Origin: BRH-c25 sp012519325 | GTDB taxonomy: Bacteria > Bacillota > Clostridia > Lutisporales > Lutisporaceae | Assembly (NCBI GenBank): GCA_050950645.1 | Contig: JBMNHZ010000016.1 | Coordinates: 62,001-126,000, forward strand | Length of the DNA: 64,000 nucleotides | Direction of reading: 5' to 3' | In this document: positions 43,682-53,422 of the stretch, piece by piece | Position numbering within the stretch: the first letter of the stretch is position 1 | Layout: each line of letters begins with the position of its first letter | The notes under the pieces: model-generated | Told to the model about the DNA's origin: nothing | What the model saw: only the letters and a program-made list of their open reading frames with translations | The model's database searches: none | Program-made: the position numbers and the translations under genes

Positions 43682-45130
43682 ATGGCAAATGTAAACTTTT
43701 TTAGTAATGAACAGATACCTCTTGAAATGCATAAGGTAAGGATAGTACAAAAACTTGAACTTCCTCCTGTAGAACGCCGCCTTGAAGCTATGAATGAAGC
43801 CGGCAACAATACCTTCCTGCTTAAAAACAGAGATGTATTTATGGATATGCTGACAGACAGCGGTGTAAATGCTATGAGTGACAGACAGCAGGCAGCCATG
43901 CTGATAGCAGACGACAGCTATGCTGGAAGTGAAACCTTCTTCAGGCTTGAGAGCAAGCTGAATGAGATATTCGGTATGAAATACTTCCTTCCTGCACATC
44001 AAGGAAGGGCTTGCGAGAATATTGTCTCCCAGACATTGGTCAAACCCGGAATGATTGTACCTATGAATTATCATTTTACTACAACTAAATCCCATATTGT
44101 GCTGAATGGCGGAATTGTTGAAGAACTTATATCAGATGCCGGGCTTGAACCGACAAGTACCAACCCCTTTAAAGGCAATATGGACATAACTAAACTGAAT
44201 ACTTTAATAGAAAAGCATGGTCCGGATAAAATCGCTTTTGTACGTATGGAAGTGGGTACCAACCTTATCGGAGGTCAGCCCTTCTCATTAAAGAACCTTG
44301 AAAAGGTGCGCAGCGTATGTGATAAGCATGGAATAATCCTTGTTCTTGATGCAAGCCTGTTAGCTGACAACTTATACTTCATCAAGTGCCGTGAGGAGCA
44401 GTATATGCATGCGAGCATAAGAGAGATTACTCTTAAGATGGCGTCCCTCTGTGATATCATATATTTCTCCGCACGCAAGCTCGGATGTGCGCGAGGAGGC
44501 GGCATATGCACAAGCAACGCCGAACTCTTTGAAAAAATGCGTGAACTTGTACCGCTTTACGAAGGCTTCCTTACTTACGGCGGGATGTCCGTGCGTGAAA
44601 TGGAAGCTCTGACCGTAGGACTGGACGAAACAATGGACGAGGATGTTATAAGCCAAGGACCTCAATTTATTGCTTTTATGGTCGATGAGCTTGTTAAAAA
44701 GGGCGTGCCCGTTATCACTCCCCCAGGAGGGCTTGGCTGTCATATAAATGCAATGGAGTTTTTGGAGCATATACCTCAGGATCAATACCCTGCAGGGGCT
44801 CTTGCAGCTGCATTTTACATTGCAAGCGGTGTACGGGGTATGGAGCGCGGCACCATGTCAGAACAGAGAAATCCCGATGGAAGTGAAGTATTATCAAATA
44901 TGGAACTGTTAAGGCTTGCAATGCCCCGCCGTGTATATACCCTTTCACAAGTTAAATATGCAATTGATCGTATAGTGTGGCTCTATGAAAACCGTAATCT
45001 TATAGAGGGATTGTCCTTCACGGAGGAACCAAAAATTCTTCGCTTTTTCTTCGGAAGGCTGAAGCCCGTATCAAATTGGCAGGAAAACCTTGTCGCAAAA
45101 TTCCGTAAGGATTTCGGCGACAGCTTGTAA
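43682..45130 (+). CDS. PLP-dependent beta-eliminating lyase, tyrosine phenol-lyase-like
   Basis: A 482-residue enzyme of the tyrosine phenol-lyase/tryptophanase family. PLP-lysine motif: FSARKLGCARGGG. Residues that separate TPL from tryptophanase in known enzymes look TPL-like: FTTTKSH (Thr124 of Citrobacter TPL; Asp in TnaA), GMERG (Arg381; Ile in TnaA) and LRFFF (Phe448; His in TnaA). The conserved GGH of both families reads GGLGCH here, so specificity may differ. The ATG at 43682 has AAGGAG 8 nt upstream. An upstream in-frame ATG at 43607, also with a strong ribosome site, would add 25 residues starting MDPDYYYRN. It is controlled by a Tyr T-box. Confidence 0.85.
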   Translation: MANVNFFSNEQIPLEMHKVRIVQKLELPPVERRLEAMNEAGNNTFLLKNRDVFMDMLTDSGVNAMSDRQQAAMLIADDSYAGSETFFRLESKLNEIFGMKYFLPAHQGRACENIVSQTLVKPGMIVPMNYHFTTTKSHIVLNGGIVEELISDAGLEPTSTNPFKGNMDITKLNTLIEKHGPDKIAFVRMEVGTNLIGGQPFSLKNLEKVRSVCDKHGIILVLDASLLADNLYFIKCREEQYMHASIREITLKMASLCDIIYFSARKLGCARGGGICTSNAELFEKMRELVPLYEGFLTYGGMSVREMEALTVGLDETMDEDVISQGPQFIAFMVDELVKKGVPVITPPGGLGCHINAMEFLEHIPQDQYPAGALAAAFYIASGVRGMERGTMSEQRNPDGSEVLSNMELLRLAMPRRVYTLSQVKYAIDRIVWLYENRNLIEGLSFTEEPKILRFFFGRLKPVSNWQENLVAKFRKDFGDSL

Positions 45131-45182
45131 AAACTTATAATACATTAAACCTTGCTATTGAGGTAAAATGTATTCTAGGTAA

Positions 45183-45240
45183 AAAAAACTCCGGTATATT
45201 GATGGCTAATAACAAAATGCATAATGTACCGGAGTTTTTT
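45183..45240 (+). terminator. Terminator after the lyase gene
   Basis: AAAAAACTCCGGTA (45183-45196) and TACCGGAGTTTTTT (45227-45240) are perfect 14-bp arms with a 30-nt loop, ending in a T run. Confidence 0.8.
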
Positions 45241-45322
45241 ATGCAATTTTTTGAAAGTTATAACTAATATATTGAAAGAATTCTCAACTTCTTGATGCTA
45301 CAATGGTTATATAAATTTGCTT

Positions 45323-46122
45323 ATGAACGTACCGGTTTTTGCTGCAGGTGTAGTTACCTTGAACAAAACGGAGTTCACAGTTGGTGAGAATGGTCAGGCA
45401 ACTATATCCGGACTGACTGATGAAGAAATCGAAGATGGTGCTTGGCTGGGAATTGCATAGATTGGTGAAAGACTGGAAAACACCTATCATGATTCATATA
45501 TTTCGAATCTGCCGGCAAAGCACAGTTCATAGTAAGCGAAGAAGCTGCTCCCAGCGACGATATAGCCCCGGGGGAAGAAGGCTTATCCCAATGGGCTGCT
45601 CCCGTTGTCAATAAAGCAAAGGATCAAAACCTTGTTACCGATAAGGTTCTGGTTGACTTCCCGGCACCTATCACCCGTGAGGAATTCTGCGAGCTGGCAG
45701 TATTGCTATATGAAAAAATGACAGGAACAGCAGCTCCTGCTCCGGTTTCAAATCCCTTCAACGATACAACCAATCCCAAGATATTAAAGGCTGCAAATCT
45801 GGGAATTGTCGGAGGAGTCGGCGGCGGCAAATTTGCTCCCAATAACAATGTTACAAGGCAGGAAATTGCCGTAATGCTGCTTCGTACATTAAAAACTGTA
45901 ATGCCTAATATATCAACAACAGCAGAATTCAAGACACAGTTCCAGGATGTTAATAGTATTGATTCCTGGGCCCTTGAAGCAGTCAATTTCATGAACGCAT
46001 ACGATATTATAAGAGGTTCAACCGTAGACGGAGTCTCCTACATGCTTCCTAAGGGAAATACCACTAAAGAGCAGGCAATTGCACTGGTACTGAGAATGTA
46101 CAATGCATTTAACAAGCTATAA
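45323..46122 (+). pseudogene. S-layer-homology protein remnant
   Basis: A decayed SLH-domain protein lacking its N-terminus and most of its body. From ATG 45323 the frame reads VFAAGVVTLNKTEFTVGENG, a signal-peptide cleavage region and an extracellular repeat-like segment, to an in-frame TAG at 45458-45460. The same frame continues to about 45500. After a frameshift it reads FESAGKAQFIVSEEAAPSD and an SLH region (WAAPVVNKAKDQNLV; TREEFCELAVLLYEKMTG; NNNVTRQEIAVMLLRTL; WALEAVNFMNAYDIIRGS) to 46122. SLH domains anchor proteins to secondary wall polymers. At least two lesions make it non-functional unless the sequence is wrong. Confidence 0.78.
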
Positions 46123-46142
46123 GCATAGATAATACAAAAAAC

Positions 46143-46172
46143 GCGGCTGCCTTTAATGCAGCCGCATTTTTT
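46143..46172 (+). terminator. Terminator after the SLH remnant
   Basis: GCGGCTGC and GCAGCCGC (8-bp stem, 7-nt loop) followed by ATTTTTTATT. Confidence 0.8.
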
Positions 46173-46197
46173 ATTATACTTTACTGTCTTATTGTCT

Positions 46198-46744
46198 TCA
46201 ATCTTCGTTTATAGGCAGCTTATTCAGGTCTTTGGTTCTTTTCCCGCTAATATTTACCGCCGGTCGCTTTACTTTCATATCATACTGTCTTGCATCTGCC
46301 ACTTCCGTAAAATCATTAAAGAAATTGATTTCCAACGCATCCAAATTCGGCTGTTTGAACTTAGTTCCATTTTCAGGGAATCTCGTACCTTCAAAATTTA
46401 TTTCGTAGGTAACACCATAAGTGCTTTCATCTATAGTTGTATTAAAGCGAATACCCCATTTACTGCATTGGCCATATACCTAGTCTCCTTTAAGCCTTCC
46501 CAGTTTCTTACTATAACATCAACGGATCCGGAATATTGCCCCAATATGGTACCTGTGATTACATCATTTCGAATTTTTCCTTCTCAGCTCTTTCTTTCTC
46601 TTCTTTTGTTTTTTCTTCTTCTTTAGAAGGATATCTGAATATCATTTTATTTGCCTTTGGCGTAAAAGCTGAGGCTTTGCCTTTCGGAACAACCATAAAC
46701 TCAGAACCTAAGTTACTGTAAATATTCAAGTACGCCTCCAGCAT
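46198..46744 (-). pseudogene. Broken gene of unknown function
   Basis: Three protein-like segments follow each other on the minus strand in different frames. MLEAYLNIYSNLGSEFMVVP with a Lys/Glu-rich end (KEEEKTKEEKERAEKEKFE) reaches about 46560. VITGTILGQYSGSVDVIVRN follows to about 46450. RFNTTIDESTYGVTYEINFE then runs to LNKLPINED and a stop at 46198. The continuous protein sense across frame changes indicates a gene of about 180 residues with two frameshifts. No family recognised. It is convergent with the SLH remnant. Confidence 0.55.
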
Positions 46745-46932
46745 ACATGTACGTAAAATCTTCTTAATTATTATTAAAAGATATTTAAAAGAAGATTTTA
46801 GTTTATTGTAATTGTTTCCATACAATTGATAATTGTGTAAAATAGTCAAAAGAGGAATTTTATAATTGGATCGGTTGTTTATAACAAAATATGTTATAAT
46901 TATCATATAATAATAATTCGGGATGTGAGTTT

Positions 46933-47813
46933 ATGTCTGTCAATATACAAAAATTAATTGATTTAGCAGGTGACGTTCCTTATGACAATGTTTATGATGC
47001 AAAAGCAGTAATTGAGAATTTTTGCAGCGAAAATATTGCTATAATAAGTGCCAACAGAGCAGTAGACATAACACAGGGAACCCACCTCCATGACAACTAT
47101 GAATTTGACATATGCCAAACCGACATTCCTTCAACTGTGATTGAAAATAGAATCTTTAATCGAAGCAATAATACATTGTTTGCCATAAACCCTATGCAGG
47201 AGCATGGACTAATCTCAGATTTGAAAGGCTTTAGCATTTGCGGACTGCTATTGATAAAAGCCTTGTACAAAATACTTCAATGGAACTATATAGATCATCC
47301 GATATTGTTTTTTCAAATGAATCCGTTACTATAACCCATGATATCAGTATGCTTGTCCGTTTATTCTTGGAAGAGTTGAAATATAAACAGTCCGGTTATG
47401 AATTTATGATAGAAAACCTAAGTTTGCTGATAGTCGGAAACCTGCTGAGACATGTAAAACACAATCTCTCCCACAAGACTTATAATCTACCCAAGTGTAG
47501 TACGAATAACATAAAAACAGTCATTAATTACATGAATGATAATTACATAAGCGGGGTATCCTGTTCGGATCTGGCTAACCTTATAAAAATGGATAGGTAT
47601 GGTTTTATAAGAAGTTTCAAAGCTGAAACAGGCAGAACTCCATATGAATATCTCTTAGATCTTAAAATTGAAAAAGCAAAAAAGATGCTAAAATCTAACG
47701 AATATACTATTACAGAAATAAGTATGATGTGCGGCTTCTCCAGTAGCCATTTTACATCTACCTTCAAGAAAAGGGTTGGAATCTCTCCAACCGAGTATAA
47801 AATCAACTGGTAA
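46933..47813 (+). pseudogene. AraC-family regulator, frameshifted
   Basis: The N-terminal cupin-like part (MSVNIQKLIDLAGDVPYDNV...GTHLHDNYEFDICQ, to about FSICGLL) and the C-terminal AraC double HTH (INYMNDNYISGVSCSDLANLIKMDRYGFIRSFKAETGRTPYEYLLDLKIEKAKKML; ITEISMMCGFSSSHFTSTFKKRVGISPTEYK) lie in different frames. The shift falls near 47240. Repaired, it would be about 293 residues, standard for AraC regulators. Either a degraded gene or a sequencing indel; it lies in a zone with several other broken genes. Confidence 0.75.
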
Positions 47814-47862
47814 GTATGGGACTCATTCTTCTCCTTTTACACAAGTGAATTTACATTATTTA

Positions 47863-49687
47863 CTTAGAGTATAATTTTCATTGGCAAAATAATTGGCAAA
47901 AATAAAAGGAAGAGGCAAAAACCCCTTCCCATCATACAAATCAAACTGTAAAATGTAATTGCTAAGAAAACATAGACAGGAGTGATTTGTATGATTGATA
48001 TAATTGTAAATGAAAAGGATTTATCATTCAATAGGTTAGAAAAGGAAATTTATGCTTATGGATGCCAGATAGCTCGCGAAATTCTTAAAAGTGTTTTAGA
48101 AGCAATGGATAAGAGGCTTGCAGAAGAAAGAGATAAATCAAAATATAGACATAGAGGAGGGAGGGACACATCAATAAAAACCCTTATGGGAGAAGTCGAA
48201 TTTTCCCGTGTAATTTATGAAAGTAAAGATGATGAAGGCAGAAAATCATTTATATATTTGTTGGATGAACTTTTGGGATTCGATACGATAGGGCTGATAT
48301 CGACAAACCTGGCGGAAAAGATAGTAGAAAACGCCAGCATAACATCTTACCGTAATGCTGCAGATAATATAACTGAGCTAACGGGACAAAGTATCAGCCA
48401 TGGCGGTGTATGGAATGTGGTTCAAGCTTTAGGGCAAAAGGTAAAAGAAAGTGAAACCGAACTGGCTAAAGCAGCAGAGAAGAATCAATTGTGTGGGGAA
48501 AAGGAAGTTCCGGTTCTTTTTGAAGAGGCAGACGGGGTATATATAAATATACAAGGGAAGGACCGCCCGAAGTCAGGCAAGAAGCTTGAAATGAAAGTAG
48601 CCGTAGCATATGAAGGCTGGAAAGAAGTCAGCAAGAATAGATACGAACTGGTAAATAAAGTAGCCTGTGCAGGCTTTGAAGATATATCTGAGTTTTACAG
48701 AATAAAAGAAGCAATGATAGCAATGGAATACAATGTCGATGAGATACAAATGAGGATACTTAATGGTGACGGAGCTGACTGGATAAAGCATGGTATAGAT
48801 GATACAGTACATTATCAGCTTGATCCTTTCCATAAAAATAAGGCAATACTGAAAAGTGTAAGGGATGCGGAACAAAGAAAAGCCATACTAAAACTTTTGA
48901 ATAACAACGAAATTAATGAGACTTTAACATATATTGCGGGATTAGTAAATAATGCAGAAGACGAAAAAAGAGCAAAAGAAGCTTAAGGGATTATACTCAT
49001 ATTTTAAAGAAAACCGAGACGGCTTAATACCTTACCAGGAAAGAGGGTTAGATATTCCAAAGCCCCCTTTAGGGATAGAGTACCGCAATCTCGGGACTAT
49101 GGAACATCACATATGTGACATAATATCCCAGAGGATGAAACATCGTAAAGCAAGCTGGAGTATCGAAGGAGCTAATAATTTAGGTAAGTTATTAGCTGCC
49201 AAGGCGAGTAAACGATTAAATGAGGTTGTTGAAAGGTTTTCAAAGATTGTATTACCGGAAGAAAAAACTGCGGAGATAATTCAGATACTAAGTGCATCGA
49301 AAGCTCCTAAAAAAGACGGGAAAGGTAAAGACGGGAATATACACAAGGGGCAAAGACCATTTACGAATTATCCAGTTACCAATGGGAGGAAAGCAATACG
49401 CAGCATGTTTGACATGAGAAATTTCACCGATTTAGTCTATAGGTAATATAACTAAACATAGCGTTTATGCCGCGAAAGCCTATTTACATGGGGTGGTACC
49501 CTCTGGTAAAATCTTGGCGGCGGAAAGACGCATAAAATATAGGCTAATTCCGCCTAAAAACAGGAGTCCAGAGGGTACAGGGGTCCCCATGTCAATAGGA
49601 ACGTGGAATAAATGCGATCAAATTTACAAATACATTTACAAAAAAATTTGTATGAAGGAAAGTTGCCAACATTTACTTGACAGTAAC
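47863..49687 (+). mobile_element. ISLre2-family insertion sequence, copy B (1825 bp, transposase frameshifted)
   Basis: Nearly identical to copy A but in the opposite orientation. It is flanked by a 9-bp direct repeat, CATTATTTA at 47854-47862 and 49688-49696, which confirms the ends. It is 2 bp longer than copy A; the two extra bases are one A in the A-run near 48962-48968 and one A in the A-run near 49640. The first of these breaks the transposase. Confidence 0.92.
47991..49446 (+). pseudogene. ISLre2 transposase, copy B, +1 frameshift
   Basis: Same coding sequence as copy A, with six instead of five A in GACGAAAAAGAGC around 48962-48968. This ends the first frame after 331 residues from the ATG at 47991, and the remaining C-terminal part (EQKKLKGLYSYFKENRDGLI to the end) lies in the next frame to 49446. 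The copy should be non-autonomous but could be moved in trans by copy A. Confidence 0.9.
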
Positions 49688-49767
49688 CATTATTTATATA
49701 ACCTTGATAGAAAATAATTGATGATATATAATTATATTACAATACTAACAAAAGGGAGGGCTATAAA

Positions 49768-50221
49768 ATGACTCTTGAAGAGTATAAAAAAATAATAGGC
49801 GATGCAATAAAAACGAAGAAGAAGCTTATTCATTCTATCGGGATGTAGCAAAGAAGACAAAGGACAAAAACATTTCGGAAATATTTGAGAACCTTGCGAA
49901 AGACGAATTATCCCATAAAGCTATACTTCAAGATTATCTTAAAGATACCGGAAAAAATTAAAATTCGATTCGACTGCGGACTACAAGGTTGCAGAATCAG
50001 TAGACAAGCCCAAACTTTCTATTGATATGAAACCCGCTGACGCTATTGCTCTGGCAATGAAAAGGGAAGAAGAAGCAATGGATATGTATAAAGAATTTGC
50101 AGCTATCAGCATTGATGAAGGACAAAAGGAAACATTCCTTAGTCTTGCTACAATGGAACAAGGACATAAGACCAAGTTGAAAGATTTGTATGTGGGCACT
50201 GCATTTCCAGAAGTTTGGTAA
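49768..50221 (+). pseudogene. Ferritin-like (rubrerythrin-type) protein with two frameshifts
   Basis: After GGGAGGG and an ATG at 49768, three segments in changing frames make one ferritin-like protein: MTLEEYKKIIGDAIK, then NEEEAYSFYRDVAKKTKDKN...FENLAKDELSHKAILQDYLKD, then KLKFDSTADYKVAESVD...ALAMKREEEAMDMYKEFAA...LATMEQGHKTKLKDLY. The two EExxY...ExxH-type motifs are the di-metal sites of rubrerythrin-like proteins. Both shifts fall at A-runs (about 49808-49814 and 49951-49960). It may be a pseudogene, or homopolymer errors may hide an intact gene of about 151 residues. Such proteins act in oxidative stress. Confidence 0.75.
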
Positions 50222-50275
50222 TAAATTTGGGCAAGGAAAACCTTGCCCTAAAATAAAGGAGAGCAGGAAAACTAA

Positions 50276-51946
50276 ATGATAGAACTGATTAAAAACCTCA
50301 TAAACAGTTTGATTTATGTAATCATTGTGGCTTTCATTGTTTCAAATCTGCCCATATTCAAGAAGATAATACAAAAGGATGCATTTAAGAAATCAGACCT
50401 TCTTATATTATCTGTAATCTTTGCCGTGTTCGGTATTATAAGCACATATACCGGAACAAACGTATTTGGAGCAATAGCTAATACACGAATTATCGGTGTT
50501 ATGACCGGAGGAATAATCTGCGGCCCTTTTGTCGGCATTGTATCAGGTATTATCGCAGGTGTCCACAGGTTTTTGTATGATATTGGAGGTATAACCTCCC
50601 TTCCTTGTGCAATATCAACTATACTTACCGGCTTCCTATCTGCCTTGATTCATAAGAAAGGATTCCGATATCAAAAATGGCTTTATGGACTTGCCGGCGG
50701 AATCATTATTGAGAGTATAGAAATGCTATTGATTCTGCTCATGTCTAAGCCTTTTTCCAGTGCACTTGCCATTGTGAAAAGCATTTATGTTCCAATGAGC
50801 TTTACAAATGCTTTAGGTATATGCATACTTATACTTCTGATACAAAACAGCTTCAAGGAAAAGGAACAAATGGCTGCTATGCAAGCACAATTAGCTCTTG
50901 AAATTGCAAATAAAACCCTCCCGTATTTCAGAGAAATCAACGGTGATTCTTTAAAAAAAGTATGTACAATAATAAAAGATTCCACAGGTGCAGCTGCAGT
51001 ATCAATTACTGATAAAACTAAAATACTGGCACATGTCGGGTTAGGTTCGGATCACCATATCGACGGCGACCCCATACAGACCTTTGCTACAAAACAAGTA
51101 ATAAATAATGGTCAAATGCGCATAATGAATTCACCGGAAGAAATTGAGTGCTCTTTAGAAGGGTGCCAGCTGAAGTCCGGACTTATTGTACCTTTGAAAG
51201 AAAAGGATGAAATTATCGGCACACTCAAATTATACTTTGCAAAAAGAAACGGAATATCCTTTACCCATGAAAAACTGGCTATAGGTTTATCGCAATTAAT
51301 ATCAACCCAAATAGAAATAAGCAAAGTGGGTAAACTGGAAGAACTGGCTGCGAAAGCTGAAATTAAAGCCTTGCAGGCTCAAATCAATCCACATTTTCTC
51401 TTTAACGCATTGAACACAATAATAGCCCTTTTAAGAGTTAATCCTAACAGCGCCAGAGAATTAATCGTTAACCTTTCAACCTATTTAAGGTACAACATAG
51501 AAGAAACAAGTACTTTTGTTGATATCAGCAAGGAGCTTCAACAGGTCAAATCATACGTGGAAGTAGAAAAAGCACGATTCGGAGATAAACTGAACGTTAT
51601 TTATGATATTGATGAAAGCATCCGTGTAAAAATTCCTTCTCTTATCATACAACCAATTGTCGAAAACTCCATAAAGCATGGGATTCTGAAGGGATCCGGC
51701 ACAGGAAATATTGTAATTTCCGTAAAAAAGCATAACTCTGACGAAATCAGGGTATCAGTAGAGGATGACGGTATAGGTATACCCCAGTCTTTCATAGAGA
51801 ATTTGCATGCCGGAAAGATTAAAGAAAACAAAATCGGTATATCAAATGTTGATAACAGGCTCCGCCATATATATGGCTCCGGGCTCAGCATTGAACGTCT
51901 TGATGTTGGGACAAGAGTCAGTTTTACACTTAATATGAGTGCTTAA
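50276..51946 (+). CDS. LytS-family sensor histidine kinase
   Basis: A 556-residue kinase with the 5TM-LYT sensor (six helices to about residue 205, including GAIANTRIIGVMTGGIICGPFVGIVSGIIAGVHRF), a GAF domain (about 215-355), a His_kinase region (ALQAQINPHFLFNALNTI, the phospho-His in NPHFLFN) and an HATPase domain (QPIVENSIKHGI; EDDGIGIPQ). LytS/BtsS-type kinases sense small extracellular metabolites or membrane state. The LytTR regulator follows by 28 bp, and a CstA-family transporter gene lies downstream, matching the BtsS-BtsR-BtsT pyruvate system of E. coli in layout. Confidence 0.92.
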   Translation: MIELIKNLINSLIYVIIVAFIVSNLPIFKKIIQKDAFKKSDLLILSVIFAVFGIISTYTGTNVFGAIANTRIIGVMTGGIICGPFVGIVSGIIAGVHRFLYDIGGITSLPCAISTILTGFLSALIHKKGFRYQKWLYGLAGGIIIESIEMLLILLMSKPFSSALAIVKSIYVPMSFTNALGICILILLIQNSFKEKEQMAAMQAQLALEIANKTLPYFREINGDSLKKVCTIIKDSTGAAAVSITDKTKILAHVGLGSDHHIDGDPIQTFATKQVINNGQMRIMNSPEEIECSLEGCQLKSGLIVPLKEKDEIIGTLKLYFAKRNGISFTHEKLAIGLSQLISTQIEISKVGKLEELAAKAEIKALQAQINPHFLFNALNTIIALLRVNPNSARELIVNLSTYLRYNIEETSTFVDISKELQQVKSYVEVEKARFGDKLNVIYDIDESIRVKIPSLIIQPIVENSIKHGILKGSGTGNIVISVKKHNSDEIRVSVEDDGIGIPQSFIENLHAGKIKENKIGISNVDNRLRHIYGSGLSIERLDVGTRVSFTLNMSA

Positions 51947-51974
51947 TTGCCTATAAATATATGTTCAGGTAGGG

Positions 51975-52685
51975 GTGAGCTTTTTGAACTGCATTATTGT
52001 AGATGATGAATACCCATCCATACAGGAATTAAGTTATTTTATTGAAAATTTTAGTTCGATAAAAATATCGGAAACCTTTGATGACAGCATCAAAGCCCTT
52101 GAATATGTCCAACGAAACACAGTAAATGTCATTTTCTTAGATATTAATATGCCTAAGCTGGATGGACTAACCTTCAGCAAAGTGATAAACACTCTGCCGG
52201 TTAAACCTATTCTTGTGTTTATAACCGCTTACAGTGAACATGCCCTTGAAGCCTTTGAGGTTTCCGCCTTTGATTATATTTTGAAGCCTTATTCTCAAAC
52301 CAGAATAGCAGACACACTTCGAAGACTTGAAAACAGTGCTGTTGCCAAGCTGCATATAGATAGAATAACTCTGCGGAAAAATGAAAAACTGGTTGTGCTT
52401 GACGCAAATGATATATATTATTGCGAGGCTCATAAGCATGAGGTTAATGTATATACGAAGGATGAACATTTTATAGTCAACTCAAGTATTTCCGATTTCC
52501 ATAAGAAGCTTAAGCAAGACTCTTTTTTCCGCTGCCATCGTTCTTACATAGTTAATATAGACAAAATTACGGAAATAATCCCTTGGTTCAATAATACATA
52601 TATGCTGAAGCTCAAGGGGTTAGATGCAGAGATTCCGGTGAGCAGGCAGAATATTTCGCTATTTAAAAAACTAATGGGAATCTAG
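51975..52685 (+). CDS. LytTR-family response regulator
   Basis: A 236-residue regulator with a receiver domain (IVDDEYPSIQELSYFIE; phospho-Asp in VIFLDINMPKLDG; KPY near the end) and a C-terminal LytTR DNA-binding domain (about residues 130-236, IYYCEAHKHEVNVYTKDEHF and FFRCHRSYIVNIDKI). GTG 51975 is given; TTG 51984 with GGGGTG upstream is a good alternative. The partner kinase is encoded just upstream. The dyad before the next genes is a candidate binding site. Confidence 0.92.
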   Translation: MSFLNCIIVDDEYPSIQELSYFIENFSSIKISETFDDSIKALEYVQRNTVNVIFLDINMPKLDGLTFSKVINTLPVKPILVFITAYSEHALEAFEVSAFDYILKPYSQTRIADTLRRLENSAVAKLHIDRITLRKNEKLVVLDANDIYYCEAHKHEVNVYTKDEHFIVNSSISDFHKKLKQDSFFRCHRSYIVNIDKITEIIPWFNNTYMLKLKGLDAEIPVSRQNISLFKKLMGI

Positions 52686-52747
52686 GATCTCAATTTATAG
52701 TTTTTCATGTTCTTTTGTATGCATTTAGTGTGCCTATTTTGTCATTT

Positions 52748-52788
52748 CAGGTAAAAACAAACACCTGCCATTAGTTTCCTTATATAAT
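52748..52788 (+). promoter_or_regulatory. Putative activated promoter with CAGGT-N10-ACCTG dyad
   Basis: CAGGT (52748-52752) and ACCTG (52763-52767), 10 bp apart, lie just upstream of TATAAT (52783-52788), which has no recognisable -35. This fits an activator-dependent promoter, plausibly controlled by the LytTR protein, driving the small unknown gene and possibly cstA. Confidence 0.5.
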
Positions 52789-52862
52789 ATGGTTGTACAA
52801 AAGTATAGCATTATGATATATTTCATATTATTTACAAGAGGGTATTCATTTGGAGGAGCATA

Positions 52863-53381
52863 ATGAAATATGAAGAGTACATCGATCTGCTGATATCAAA
52901 GCTTGAAAGAAACTTTACCATTGAAAGGGATATAGTGATTTTTGATAATAAAATAGATTTGACTGCTAAGTTTTCAAATACAAGTGTAAGGACATTTATT
53001 ACTAAGAACGATATAATCGATCGGTATGATAACTATGAGCACATATATGTCAAGAGATATGATAATGTAACGGAAAAAGATGTTGTCACTTTCGGACAGT
53101 TCTTGAAAAGAATATCGGATGAGTATATTAAGCCGGACAAAGACCATATGAGTACATTTATTACGGGAGTATTGATCGGAAATCATATTGATCAAAATGC
53201 AATAAAAATAATCGAAAAGTTTAATTATAGAAAGGCATTTTGCTTCTATCTGAAAGGCTGGTGCGATGTGAGGCTTGTATATGCAGGCCTGGATGATAAC
53301 AAGCTTATTACAAACAAGGACGGCAAAAAAGTAAAAAAATTATATGAATTTGAAAATGTTTTGGGTCAAAGGGAGCATTAG
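52863..53381 (+). CDS. Conserved-looking protein of unknown function
   Basis: A 172-residue soluble protein (MKYEEYIDLLISKLERNFTI...; VLIGNHIDQNAIKIIEKFNYRKAF; RLVYAGLDDNKLITNKDGKK). No signal peptide, membrane helix or recognised motif. GGAGGAG precedes the ATG closely. It lies between the LytS/LytTR genes and cstA, 41 bp before cstA, and probably shares its transcript, which suggests a role connected with that transporter or its signal. Confidence 0.7.
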   Translation: MKYEEYIDLLISKLERNFTIERDIVIFDNKIDLTAKFSNTSVRTFITKNDIIDRYDNYEHIYVKRYDNVTEKDVVTFGQFLKRISDEYIKPDKDHMSTFITGVLIGNHIDQNAIKIIEKFNYRKAFCFYLKGWCDVRLVYAGLDDNKLITNKDGKKVKKLYEFENVLGQREH

Positions 53382-53422
53382 GGAAGTAATATTTCCTATG
53401 CAAATAAAAAGGAGGTAGTTTT

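Noticed and set aside
43682..45130. Simple annotation as tryptophanase
   Set aside because: Three discriminating positions and the Tyr-type T-box point toward tyrosine phenol-lyase rather than tryptophanase, though specificity remains open.
45420..45614. 64-codon open frame with basic, Cys/Arg-rich product
   Set aside because: It is the wrong frame of the decayed S-layer gene; the other frames give recognisable SLH protein.
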